Part shown: piece after piece, positions 52,570-60,862 of the stretch
Numbering within the stretch: the stretch's first letter is position 1
Layout of the letters: every line of letters begins with the position of its first letter
Assembly: GCA_017428725.1 (NCBI GenBank)
Contig: JAFRQH010000002.1
Coordinates: 31,560-95,559, forward strand
Reading direction: 5' to 3'
DNA: 64,000 nucleotides
From: Bacteroidales bacterium
GTDB lineage: Bacteria; Bacteroidota; Bacteroidia; Bacteroidales; UBA932
Made by a program: the position numbers and the translations under genes
Notes under the pieces: model-generated
Database searches by the model: none
What the model saw: only the letters and a program-made list of their open reading frames with translations
Told to the model about the DNA's origin: nothing

Positions 52570-55143
52570 ATGAAATCGAAACAATTCTGCATTCTGCTGA
52601 CCGCATTCCTGGTTGCGGCCTGCACCGCATCCGTCCCGACGGAGCCGACCGGCGTGCGCATCGGCGCGCTGGACAATGCCGCCTGGGACGCTGCCCAGTG
52701 GATTTCGGCTGCTGATGCACCGGTTGCGACCGGCCGCGGCGTCCAGCGCGCCGCCGACGGCGCCAGCTGGTTCGTCACCACCCTCAGGAACGACAAGGAG
52801 GTCACCACCGCCCGCTGGATGACCACCGGCCTGGGCGTGTTCCAGCTCTATCTGAACGGTCGCCCCGTCGGCAAGGAGATCCTCCGGCCGGGCTTCACGC
52901 ACCCCACCAAGACGCGCCGCTCGTTCACCTATGATGTCACGGAGGCTTTCAAGCTGCGCGCCGGCGCTGAGAACGTCCTCGCCGCCCAGGTCACCCCGGG
53001 CTGGTGGGCCGACAAGATCGTCACGCCCGGCGGCTATGACGGGATGCTCGGCAAGAAATGCGCATTCCGCGCCGTGCTGGAGCTCACCTACGCAGACGGC
53101 ACCAAGCAGTGCTTCGGGACCAACACTTCCGACTGGAAGGCCGGCGTCGCGGGGCCCGTGCTCCACGCCGCCATCTTCGACGGCGAGGTCTACGACGCCC
53201 GCATCCAGCCGGGCTTCGCCACCCCGGAGAAGCTCGCTGCGCCGGAAGTGAACACGGAGTTCCAAGGCGAGATCCTCCCCTCGGAAGGGGCTGAGGTATA
53301 CCTCCGCGACGACATTGCCCTCACGCCCGTGTGCGCCTATCTGTGGAGCGAGGCGGAAGGAGCCAGCGACGATGCCTTCGGCAAGGTCGTGATCACCAAG
53401 CAGTTCGCCCCCGGCGAAGAGATGGTCGTCCAGCCCGGCCAGACGCTGGTCGTGGACTTCGGCCAGAATGCCGCCGCCGTACCCTCCTTCGTCTTCAAGG
53501 CCACGGAGGGCACGACCCTCACCTGCCTGCCCGGCGAGCTGCTCAACGATGGCAACGGCGCCAAGAACCGCGGGATGGACGGCCCGGAGGGCAGCGTCCA
53601 CCGCACCAACCTCCGCATCCCCGACCAAGGGATGCAGCTGATCTACACCTTCGCGGACAGCAAGGACTACGTGGCCTACCACCCGCAGTGCACCTTCTTC
53701 GGCTACCGCTACGCCTCCATCACCGCCACGGGCGAAGTGCGCATCCGCTCGGTCAAGTCCGTACCCGTGACCTCCATCGCCAAGCACCTGGAGACGGGTA
53801 CCGTCACCACGGGGGACGAGCTGGTCAACCGGCTGATTTCCAACACGGTCTGGGGCCAGCGCTCCAACTACCTGTCCGTCCCGACCGACTGCCCGCAGCG
53901 CAACGAGCGCCTGGGCTGGACGGCGGACACGCAAGTCTTCACGGAGACGGGCTCCTTCTTCGCCAACACCGACGCCTTCTTCCACAAGTGGATGCGCGAC
54001 ATGCGCGACTCGCAGAGCGCAACGGGCGGTTTCCCGGGCGTGGCGCCCACGGCGCAATATGGCGGGGACATGATGCGCCTGGGCTGGGCCGACGCCGGCG
54101 TGATCGTCCCCTGGACGGTCTGGAAGCAGTTCGGGGACAAATCCGTCATCGAGCAGAACTGGGAGGCGATGGAGCGCTTCATGCAGCACGTCGATGAGAC
54201 GAAGTACGACCACCGCGCCCTCGCCGCCGAGAACGGCAATTACCAGTGGGCCGACTGGCTGAGCTACGAGCCGCTGGAGAGCCACGGCGGCAGCGCCTTC
54301 ACCACCGACCGGCAGGGCCGGCGCGCACCGCTGCCCGACGCCGTGGTCTACTGGAACTACCTCGGCGCCTCCTACTGGGCCATCGATGCCGGGATGATGC
54401 GGGACATGGCGGCCGCCACCGGCCGGGACGCGTCGAAATACGAGGCGATGGCCCAGACGGCCCGCGCCTATCTCAAGAAAAACTTCCTGCGCAGCGACGG
54501 CAGCTTCAAGACCCCGCTCTTCAACACGATGCAGACCCCGGCCCTGTTCGCCCTCAGGAACGGCCTAGTGGACGGCAAAGCCAAGGATGCGATGATCGTG
54601 CGCCTGCGGGCCAACTTCGCCGAACACGGCGGCTGCCTGCAGACCGGATTCCTCGGCACCTCCATCCTGATGCAGACCCTCACCGACAACGGGATGACGG
54701 ACATCGCGTGGGACCTGCTCTTCCAGCGCAAGAATCCCAGCTGGCTGTATTCCGTCGACAATGGCGCCACCACGATCTGGGAGCGTTGGAACAGCTACAC
54801 GCTCGAGTCCGGAATGGGTCCCAAGGGGATGAACAGCTTCAACCACTACGCCTACGGCTGCGTGTGCCAGTGGATCTGGGAGACGGCCGCCGGCATCGCC
54901 GCCGACCCGGCCGCCCCGGGCTTCAAGCACATCATCATGCGTCCCGTCCCGGACAAGCGGCTCGGCCACCTGAAAGCCGAGTACCTCTCCGCCGCCGGGA
55001 CGATCCGGAGTGCCTGGAAGTACAACGGCGACAAGTGCACCTGGGAGTTCACCGTGCCCGAAGGCGCCACGGCCACCGTCACCCTGCCCGGGCAGACCAC
55101 GTCCAAGGACTACGGTCCCGGGAGCTACAGCCTGGAGATCTAG
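52570..55143 (+). CDS. Alpha-L-rhamnosidase lipoprotein, GH78
   Basis: An 857-residue lipoprotein (signal peptide ending FLVAACTA, Cys near residue 18). Family GH78 layout: N-terminal beta domains (about 40-420) including the carbohydrate-binding region TTARWMTTGLGVFQLYLNG, then the (alpha/alpha)6 catalytic domain (about 430-770) with DCPQRNERLGWTADTQ (about 440-455), which holds the general acid Glu, and NPSWLYSVDNGATTIWERW further on. The C-terminal beta domain closes the protein. It would release rhamnose from rhamnogalacturonan side chains or flavonoid glycosides. A strong terminator follows. Confidence 0.93.
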   Translation: MKSKQFCILLTAFLVAACTASVPTEPTGVRIGALDNAAWDAAQWISAADAPVATGRGVQRAADGASWFVTTLRNDKEVTTARWMTTGLGVFQLYLNGRPVGKEILRPGFTHPTKTRRSFTYDVTEAFKLRAGAENVLAAQVTPGWWADKIVTPGGYDGMLGKKCAFRAVLELTYADGTKQCFGTNTSDWKAGVAGPVLHAAIFDGEVYDARIQPGFATPEKLAAPEVNTEFQGEILPSEGAEVYLRDDIALTPVCAYLWSEAEGASDDAFGKVVITKQFAPGEEMVVQPGQTLVVDFGQNAAAVPSFVFKATEGTTLTCLPGELLNDGNGAKNRGMDGPEGSVHRTNLRIPDQGMQLIYTFADSKDYVAYHPQCTFFGYRYASITATGEVRIRSVKSVPVTSIAKHLETGTVTTGDELVNRLISNTVWGQRSNYLSVPTDCPQRNERLGWTADTQVFTETGSFFANTDAFFHKWMRDMRDSQSATGGFPGVAPTAQYGGDMMRLGWADAGVIVPWTVWKQFGDKSVIEQNWEAMERFMQHVDETKYDHRALAAENGNYQWADWLSYEPLESHGGSAFTTDRQGRRAPLPDAVVYWNYLGASYWAIDAGMMRDMAAATGRDASKYEAMAQTARAYLKKNFLRSDGSFKTPLFNTMQTPALFALRNGLVDGKAKDAMIVRLRANFAEHGGCLQTGFLGTSILMQTLTDNGMTDIAWDLLFQRKNPSWLYSVDNGATTIWERWNSYTLESGMGPKGMNSFNHYAYGCVCQWIWETAAGIAADPAAPGFKHIIMRPVPDKRLGHLKAEYLSAAGTIRSAWKYNGDKCTWEFTVPEGATATVTLPGQTTSKDYGPGSYSLEI

Positions 55144-55147
55144 ACGG

Positions 55148-55180
55148 AAAGAGGCGTCCCGGTCGGGACGCCTCTTTTAT
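55148..55180. terminator. Bidirectional terminator
   Basis: AAAGAGGCGTCCC, loop GGTC, GGGACGCCTCTTTT: perfect 13-bp stem with A and T flanks, between the rhamnosidase and the convergent Gly-rich protein gene. Confidence 0.88.
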
Positions 55181-55192
55181 TATTTGTCTGGA

Positions 55193-55801
55193 TCAGAATC
55201 CGCCAGGGCCGCCGAAGCCGCCGCCGGGGCCGCCGAAACCGCCGCCGGGACCGCCGAAGCCGCCACCGGGGAAGCCACCGCCGAAACCACCGAACGCGCT
55301 CTCCATACGGCGGCGCTGCTCCGTCTCCTTGCGGCGCTTCTCGCGCTGGTAGAGCCGGAACTGCTTCTTGTCGAAGAGGGCCTTCAGGGCATTGTCGTAG
55401 GTCTTGTTGTTCTCCTCGATCTCGGCCATGATCTTCTCCATGTCCTGGCGCTGGGCCATCATCTTCTCGAACATCTCCTGACGCTCAGCGTCGCTCATCT
55501 CGCGGATATCCCGCATCTCCTGCTGCTGGGGCCGATACTCGAGTTTGCCTTCGTAGCGGCGGTTGAGCTCGAGGAGCGTGGCTTTCTGCTCCTCGCTGAG
55601 CCCGAACAACTCGGCCATCTCAGCCGTCTTGTCTTCGGGACTGAGCTCGGGAGGGAGCTCAGGCATCCTGAACTCTCCCCTGCCGGGGAAATCACCCCCG
55701 CCCGGGAAACCACCGCCGGGGAAGCCGCCCGGCCCCTGTGCAAACGCACACGCTGCCCCGACCAGCAGGCCGGCGGCAGTCAGAAGAATCATCCGTTTCA
55801 T
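55193..55801 (-). CDS. Secreted Gly-rich DUF4890/Spy-like protein
   Basis: A 202-residue exported protein with signal peptide (about 1-22, ending CAFAQ). A Gly/Pro/Phe-rich stretch (GGFPGGGFPGGG) opens the mature protein. A Spy/LTXXQ-like helical region (about 50-165) follows, with EMAELFGLSEEQKATLLELN and a Lys/Arg/Gln-rich end, then a C-terminal run of GGFGGPGG-type repeats (about 172-202). The coding DNA there (55197-55290) consists of imperfect 24-bp tandem repeats. Spy-like domains chaperone unfolded proteins in the periplasm; here the repeats suggest an interaction or matrix function. The start at 55801 is set by the signal peptide. Confidence 0.75.
   Translation of the reverse strand: MKRMILLTAAGLLVGAACAFAQGPGGFPGGGFPGGGDFPGRGEFRMPELPPELSPEDKTAEMAELFGLSEEQKATLLELNRRYEGKLEYRPQQQEMRDIREMSDAERQEMFEKMMAQRQDMEKIMAEIEENNKTYDNALKALFDKKQFRLYQREKRRKETEQRRRMESAFGGFGGGFPGGGFGGPGGGFGGPGGGFGGPGGF
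55197..55290 (-). repeat. Tandem repeats encoding GGFGGPGG units
   Basis: Imperfect repeats of about 24 bp, built on CCGCCGAAGCCGCCGCCGGG on the plus strand. They remain in frame with the Gly-rich protein, so copy number could vary without frameshift. Confidence 0.6.
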
Positions 55802-55896
55802 ATTTGTCATGTTAATCATTTCAATTCCGAGCGTTTTTTGCGAGCAAATTTCGTACCTTTTTTGTAACATTGCAAAGGAAAAGAATGACCCGCCCG

Positions 55897-56943
55897 ATGA
55901 AAATCGTCATAGCCCTCGATTCCTTCAAGGAATGCCTCCCGTCCGCAGCCGCCAATGCCGCCGCTGCGCGCGGCGTCGCGGCAGCCTGTCCGGAGGCGGA
56001 AGTGCTCTGCAGGGGCGTCAGCGACGGGGGCGAGGGCTGGCTGGATGCCTGCCGCGGCGCCCTTGGCGGGGAATGGGTCACGGCGCAGGTGCACGATCCG
56101 CTGATGCGCCCGATCCAGGCCTCCTACCTCGTCAGCGGCGGGATCGCCATCCTGGAGTCGGCCCGCGTCTGCGGTCTGCAACTCGTCGCCCCATCGGAGC
56201 GCGATCCGCTGGCCGCCTCGACTTATGGCCTTGGCGAGCTGGTCGCCGACGCCTGGCACCGCGGATACCGGCAGCTGCTGGTCGGGCTGGGCGGCAGCGC
56301 CACCAGCGACGCCGGCCGCGGGATGCTCCGCGCCCTGGAGGAGCACTGTCCGGAGGTCCTCGCCCCGGGCGCGCCGCGGCTGGAAGTCACGCTCGCCGCG
56401 GATGTCAGCGCCCCGCTCTGCGGGCCCACGGGAGCCTCCCTCTGCTACAGCCCGCAGAAGGGCGCCTCTCCCCAGGCGGCCGCGAAGCTCGAACGCCAGA
56501 CCCGCCGTTTCGCCGTGGATTCGGCCGCCCGGCTCGGGTTCGACCGTTCCTGCGAGCCGGGCGCCGGCGCCGCCGGCGGGCTGGGCTACGCCTTCCTGCA
56601 GTTCTTCGGCGCCACGCTGCGCTCCGGCGCCGGCCTGCTGCTTGATATGCTGGGATTCGACGGGCTCCTTTCCGGAGCGGACTGGGTGATCACGGGCGAA
56701 GGGGCCTCCGACGCCCAGACCCTGATGGGCAAGGTCCCTTTCCGCATCCTGGAGCGGGCCCGTCGCCAGGGTGTCCGGACGGCGTTGCTGGCCGGGCGGA
56801 TCGCAGACCGCGAAGCCCTCTTGCAGGCCGGCTTCGACCGGGTCCTGTGCATCAATCCTCCGGAGCTGCCGGCCGCATCCGCCCTGGATCCAGCCGTCGC
56901 CTCCGGAAATATACAACAGACTGTCCAACAATTATTTACCTGA
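55897..56943 (+). CDS. Glycerate kinase
   Basis: A 348-residue GarK/GlxK-family kinase that phosphorylates D-glycerate. The family opening MKIVIALDSFKECLPS is exact, and VSDGGEGWLDA (about 45-55), GLGGSATSDAGRG (about 129-141), EPGAGAAGGLGYA and VITGEGASDAQTLMGKVP follow. It is slightly shorter than the usual 375-380 residues. The ATG at 55885 is possible and would add four residues. The ADP-ribosylglycohydrolase gene starts 7 bp after the stop, making this the first gene of a four-gene run. Confidence 0.93.
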   Translation: MKIVIALDSFKECLPSAAANAAAARGVAAACPEAEVLCRGVSDGGEGWLDACRGALGGEWVTAQVHDPLMRPIQASYLVSGGIAILESARVCGLQLVAPSERDPLAASTYGLGELVADAWHRGYRQLLVGLGGSATSDAGRGMLRALEEHCPEVLAPGAPRLEVTLAADVSAPLCGPTGASLCYSPQKGASPQAAAKLERQTRRFAVDSAARLGFDRSCEPGAGAAGGLGYAFLQFFGATLRSGAGLLLDMLGFDGLLSGADWVITGEGASDAQTLMGKVPFRILERARRQGVRTALLAGRIADREALLQAGFDRVLCINPPELPAASALDPAVASGNIQQTVQQLFT

Positions 56944-56950
56944 TCTTATC

Positions 56951-57781
56951 ATGCTGGGAGCCATAACGGGAGACACCATCGGCTCGGTCTACGAGTTCGA
57001 CAACACCAAGGACTACCATTTCCAGCTCTTCGAGCCGGAGAGCATCTACACCGACGACAGCATCATGACGATGGCCGTCGCCTCCTGGCTGCTTCGGGAC
57101 CCCGCACACGGGTACCAGACGCTGGAGGACGAGATGGTGGCGTTCGCGCGGAAATATCCTTGCCCGAAGGGCGGATACGGCTCCGGCTTCTACCGCTGGC
57201 TGTTCTGCCCGGGAGAGTTGTTCGCCTTTGACGGCAAATGGGGTCCCCTGCCTTACGACTCCCCCGCCGGGCGGCATCCCTACGGCTCCTGGGGCAACGG
57301 CTCCGCGATGCGCGTGAGCGCCGTGGGATGGCGCTTCGACACGCTGGAGGAGACGGAGCGCGTGGCGGCGGTCTCTGCCGCCATCACGCACAACCATCCG
57401 GAGGGCATCAAGGGCGCGCAGGCCACGGCCGCAGCCATCTTCCTGGCCCGGACGGGCAAGTCGAAGGAGGAGATCTGCACCTACATCGAGACGCGTTACG
57501 GCTACGACCTCCACAAGACCTGGGCTTACTGGCACCCCATCTATGGATGGGAAGACAGCTGCCAGGGCACGGTGCCGCAGGCGCTGGTCTGCTTCCTGGA
57601 CTCGACGGACTTCGAAGATGCAATGCGGAAGGCGGTCTCGCTGGGCGGGGATTCCGACACGCTGGCCTGCATCACCGGCGGCGTGGCGGAGGCCTTCTAC
57701 GGTGGGGTGCCTCCGGAGATGGCCGCCAAGGTGCTGGAGAAGCTCCCCGCGGAATTCAAACGGATCCTGGATTGTTTTTAG
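56951..57781 (+). CDS. ADP-ribosylglycohydrolase family protein
   Basis: A 276-residue protein of the DraG/ARH fold that cleaves ADP-ribose from proteins or small molecules. The di-metal motifs are all present: GAITGDTIGS (about 3-12), YTDDSIMTMA (about 35-44), SWGNGSAMR (about 116-124), and SLGGDSDTLACITGG (about 232-246). The small size and EFDNTKDYHF insertion match a bacterial subgroup with no defined target. It lies between glycerate kinase and the MEMO-AMMECR1 gene; nothing ties it to those chemically. Confidence 0.93.
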   Translation: MLGAITGDTIGSVYEFDNTKDYHFQLFEPESIYTDDSIMTMAVASWLLRDPAHGYQTLEDEMVAFARKYPCPKGGYGSGFYRWLFCPGELFAFDGKWGPLPYDSPAGRHPYGSWGNGSAMRVSAVGWRFDTLEETERVAAVSAAITHNHPEGIKGAQATAAAIFLARTGKSKEEICTYIETRYGYDLHKTWAYWHPIYGWEDSCQGTVPQALVCFLDSTDFEDAMRKAVSLGGDSDTLACITGGVAEAFYGGVPPEMAAKVLEKLPAEFKRILDCF

Positions 57782-57845
57782 GATGACAAAGTGTCTCGGA
57801 CTCGCGGTCATCCTCATCGCGACCGCTTTCAAAATACCTCCTGCT

Positions 57846-59306
57846 ATGCCATTTTATCCGGAAAACCCTGACGTGAGAAAACCGGCTGTCGCCGGATCGT
57901 TCTACCCCTCCACCCCCAAGGAGATCCTGGCCCTGGCCGGTCCCTGGGTGCATCCTGTGCCGGATGGTCCGGCACCGCAGGCGGTGATCGTCCCGCACGC
58001 GGGATACGTGTTCAGCGGCGAAGTGGCGGCCGCAGCCTTCAACCGGATTCCGAAAGGGACTGCCTACAAACGGATCTTCCTCCTGGGGCCCAGCCACCGC
58101 GTGGGTTTCAACGCCGCGAGCGTCGACACCTTGTATGACCGGGCCGGGACGCCGCTCGGCGAGGTCCCGGTCGACACGGCGCTCGGAGCGGAACTCATCC
58201 GTGCCGGCAAGGGCTGTTTCGTCTGCCGGCGCGACGCGCACGCGGACGAGCACTGTCTCGAAGTCCAACTCCCTCTCCTGCAGATGACTTTCGGAGAGGT
58301 CCCCCCGATCGTGCCCATCGTCATCGGCTCGCAGCGTCTGAGCGTCCTGGAGCAGATCGCCGAGGTGCTGGAGCCCTATTTCAACGCGGAGAACCTCTTC
58401 GTCATCAGCTCGGATTTCTCCCACTATCCCGCCTACGATGATGCCAGGAAGTCCGACCTCTACCTGGCGGAAGCCATCACGTCGGGCGGGCTGGAGTCTT
58501 TCCTGGAGGCCCTCTCGCAGATCGACAGGATGGATTATACCGGGCAGGACACCGCGGCTTGCGGAGCCAACGCCATCGCGGTGCTCCTCGCCCTCCTGGA
58601 CGGGCAGGGCCGGGGCCGCTTTGATGCGGAGCACGTCCTCTACCGCAACTCGGGAGATTCCCGGTATGGGGACAAGGACCGGGTCGTGGGATACAACGCC
58701 ATCGTCTTCACCCGACGCGCCAAGGCAGCAGCTGACATCAGCCCCGAAGAGCATCTGTTCCATTTCTCGAAGGAGGAGAAACGGGCGATGGTCGCCACTG
58801 CGCGGGCGGCGATCCACGCCTCCCTTGGCCTGGACTTCGACGGGGACGCCACCCCCGTCGGCATGCTGAAGGACAAGGGCTACGGCGTCTTCGTGACCCT
58901 CCGTCTCGACGGCCGCCTGCGGGGATGCATCGGCCGTTTCACCTCCACCGACAGCCTGTCCGCCACGATCCGGGAGATGGCGCAGAGCGCCGCCTTCTCC
59001 GACCCGCGCTTCCCCGCCCTGTCCGGGAAGGAAGCGCCCCGGGTAGATATCGAAGTCTCCGTGCTCTCGCCCCTGAAGAGGATCCGCTCGGTCGACGAGT
59101 TCAAGCTGGGCCGGGACGGCATCTACATGATCAAAGGCAGCCGCCACGGAACCTTCCTCCCGCAAGTCGCGGAAGAGACCGGATGGACGACGGAGGAGTT
59201 CCTGGGGCACTGCGCCCGGGACAAGGCCGGCATCGGCTGGAACGGCTGGAAAGAAGCCGAACTTTATACCTACCAGACCGAGGTCGTCAACGAATCCGAC
59301 CTATGA
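57846..59306 (+). CDS. MEMO-AMMECR1 fusion (AmmeMemoRadiSam system B+A)
   Basis: A 486-residue fusion. Residues about 10-275 are the MEMO domain (RKPAVAGSFYP, PHAGYVFSGEVAA, FLLGPSHRVGF, ADEHCLEVQLPLLQ, SSDFSHYP), with the His/Asp/Cys metal-site residues in place. Residues about 295-480 are the AMMECR1 domain (GVFVTLRLDGRLRGCIGRF, then LSPLKRI and KAGIGWNGW). Together with the next gene this is the AmmeMemoRadiSam set, conserved in prokaryotes with undefined function. An upstream in-frame ATG at 57783 would add a 21-residue hydrophobic segment; I prefer 57846 because RKPAVAGSFYP is normally near the N-terminus. Confidence 0.88.
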   Translation: MPFYPENPDVRKPAVAGSFYPSTPKEILALAGPWVHPVPDGPAPQAVIVPHAGYVFSGEVAAAAFNRIPKGTAYKRIFLLGPSHRVGFNAASVDTLYDRAGTPLGEVPVDTALGAELIRAGKGCFVCRRDAHADEHCLEVQLPLLQMTFGEVPPIVPIVIGSQRLSVLEQIAEVLEPYFNAENLFVISSDFSHYPAYDDARKSDLYLAEAITSGGLESFLEALSQIDRMDYTGQDTAACGANAIAVLLALLDGQGRGRFDAEHVLYRNSGDSRYGDKDRVVGYNAIVFTRRAKAAADISPEEHLFHFSKEEKRAMVATARAAIHASLGLDFDGDATPVGMLKDKGYGVFVTLRLDGRLRGCIGRFTSTDSLSATIREMAQSAAFSDPRFPALSGKEAPRVDIEVSVLSPLKRIRSVDEFKLGRDGIYMIKGSRHGTFLPQVAEETGWTTEEFLGHCARDKAGIGWNGWKEAELYTYQTEVVNESDL

Positions 59307-60166
59307 CGGAGGCCCGGTTCTATTCCGTCCTGGAGGATGGCGTCCAGTGCCTGCTCTGTCCCCACCACTGCCGGATCCGCGAAGGTGCCCGGGGCCTTTG
59401 CCGCAGCCGCGAATGCCGGGACGGGAAGTTGTATGCGCTGTCCTATGGTGCACCGTGCGCGCTGGCTGTCGACCCCGTCGAGAAGAAACCGCTGAACCGC
59501 TTCCTGCCGGGCACGTACTGCCTCTCGCTGAGCTGTACCGGGTGCAACCTCTCCTGCCGGTGGTGCCAGAACAGCGACATCTCGCAGGTCGCGCCCGAGG
59601 AGACGGATTCCGGCGTCCTGCCGCCCGAAGAGGTCGTCGCCCTGTGCATCCGGCGCGCTCTGCCCTCGATCGCATACACCTATACCGAACCGCTCACCTG
59701 GTGGGAATACCTGCACGACATCGCTTCGCTCGCGCACGCAAAAGGCTTGAAGAACATCCTCGTCTCGGCCGGCTACGTGGAGAAGGAGCCCCTGCGGGAG
59801 CTCCTCCCGTATCTGGATGCCGCCAACATCGACATCAAGGCGATGGACGACAGCTTTTACCGCACGTATTGCGGTGCCGCCCTCCAGCCGGTCCTGGACA
59901 GCGTCCTTACCCTGGTCGGGCACGGTGTCCACGTCGAGATCACCAATCTCCTCGTCACCGGGTTGAACGATTCCCCGGAGCAGGTCGGACGGCTCTGCGC
60001 CTGGATGGCGGCCAACGGCCTGCAGGAGGTCCCGTTGCATTTCAGCCGTTTCTTCCCCCGCTATCGGATGCGCGACTCCGTGCCGACCCCGAAGGCAACA
60101 CTCCTCCGTGCCCGGGAAATCGCCGCTTCCTACGGGATCCAGACAGTGTTCCTGGGAAACCTATGA
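59303..60166 (+). CDS. amrS: AmmeMemoRadiSam system radical SAM enzyme
   Basis: A 287-residue radical SAM protein. The N-terminus has extra Cys pairs (CLLCPHHC, CRSREC), and the 4Fe-4S ligands are Cys81, Cys85 and Cys88 in TGCNLSCRWCQN. The SAM-binding region TYTEPLTWWEYLHD and ANIDIKAMDDSFY follow, typical of the PflA-like subgroup. Its ATG overlaps the stop of the MEMO-AMMECR1 fusion. The reaction is unknown. Confidence 0.92.
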   Translation: MTEARFYSVLEDGVQCLLCPHHCRIREGARGLCRSRECRDGKLYALSYGAPCALAVDPVEKKPLNRFLPGTYCLSLSCTGCNLSCRWCQNSDISQVAPEETDSGVLPPEEVVALCIRRALPSIAYTYTEPLTWWEYLHDIASLAHAKGLKNILVSAGYVEKEPLRELLPYLDAANIDIKAMDDSFYRTYCGAALQPVLDSVLTLVGHGVHVEITNLLVTGLNDSPEQVGRLCAWMAANGLQEVPLHFSRFFPRYRMRDSVPTPKATLLRAREIAASYGIQTVFLGNL

Positions 60167-60175
60167 GACTGAATC

Positions 60176-60213
60176 CAAAGAAAAAGTGCCCCCAGAGGAT
60201 CTCTGAGGGCACT
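60176..60213 (-). terminator. Terminator of tRNA-Cys
   Basis: On the minus strand AGTGCCCTCAGAG, short loop, CTCTGGGGGCACT, then TTTTTCTTTG: a 13-bp stem with one mismatch and a T tract. Confidence 0.8.
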
Positions 60214-60218
60214 TCCGG

Positions 60219-60289
60219 AGGTGCGTAGCGGAATCGAACCACTGTGACAGGTTTTGCAGACCTGCGCCTAGCCACTCGGCCAACGCACC
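60219..60289 (-). tRNA. tRNA-Cys (GCA)
   Basis: Seventy-one bases on the minus strand: acceptor GGTGCGT/ACGCACC, anticodon stem CAGGT/ACCTG with loop CTGCAAA and anticodon GCA, T loop TTCGATT. The discriminator is T, the identity base of tRNA-Cys. CCA is not encoded. A terminator follows, and the upstream interval to 60409 holds no gene apart from a promoter for the next gene. Confidence 0.96.
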
Positions 60290-60380
60290 GTTGCGGACTG
60301 CAAATATACGGATTTTTCGCAGACTTCCAAAACTGCCGCGCCCAAAAAGGCATATGATTTGTTATGTTCAAATTATTGCG

Positions 60381-60388
60381 TATTTTTG
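60381..60388 (+). promoter_or_regulatory. -7 box for plug-domain lipoprotein
   Basis: TATTTTTG, 21 bp before the ATG at 60410. Confidence 0.55.
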
Positions 60389-60409
60389 AAACGTAAAAAG
60401 GATTGGCAT

Positions 60410-60862
60410 ATGAAAAAGATCTCCCTGCTCCTGATGACTGCGCTTCTGGCCGCATCCTGCGGCACCGGCAGATTATATACCTCCGACGGGACGGACCCCG
60501 GCGAGGAGGAAGTGAACCTCGGATACCAGACGATCAAGAAGAAGGATTCCACCGCCTCCACTTCCACCCTCAAATTCAAGCGCGGCTCCGGATACACCAA
60601 CATCTATGAGTATCTGCAGGGGCGCGTGGCCGGTGTCGAGGTCAACGGCACGACGATCCGCATCCGCGGAGAGCGCTCCATCAACAGCAGCAACGACCCG
60701 CTGCTCATCGTGGATGGAATGGCCGTCTCCGACATCAGCGGGATCAGCCCGGATGAAGTCCAGAGCGTCGACGTCCTCAAGGATGCCGCCTCCACGGCCA
60801 TCTACGGCTCGCGCGGTGCCAACGGTGTCATCCTGATCACGACCCGCAAGACCGTCGAGTGA
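60410..60862 (+). CDS. Stand-alone TonB-receptor plug-domain lipoprotein
   Basis: A 150-residue lipoprotein (MKKISLLLMTALLAASCG, lipid Cys at 17). The mature part, from about residue 60 (YEYLQGRVAGVEVNG, TIRIRGERSINSSNDPLLIVDG) to SVDVLKDAASTAIYGSRGANG, is exactly the plug domain of SusC-type TonB-dependent receptors, but no barrel follows; the frame ends in ITTRKTVE and a HAD gene overlaps. Because it has its own lipid anchor and promoter it is not simply a truncated receptor. Possibly a TonB-box-free binding protein or decoy. The next gene starts at an overlapping GTG. Confidence 0.82.
   Translation: MKKISLLLMTALLAASCGTGRLYTSDGTDPGEEEVNLGYQTIKKKDSTASTSTLKFKRGSGYTNIYEYLQGRVAGVEVNGTTIRIRGERSINSSNDPLLIVDGMAVSDISGISPDEVQSVDVLKDAASTAIYGSRGANGVILITTRKTVE

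Noticed and set aside
55197..55290. CRISPR-like or minisatellite array
   Set aside because: Repeats are contiguous, lack spacers and stay in frame as Gly-rich codons of a secreted protein.
57783..57845. Signal-anchor extension of the MEMO-AMMECR1 fusion
   Set aside because: The extra codons include choices unlike the gene (ATA, AAA) and would put the conserved MEMO N-terminus about 30 residues in; kept only as an alternative start.
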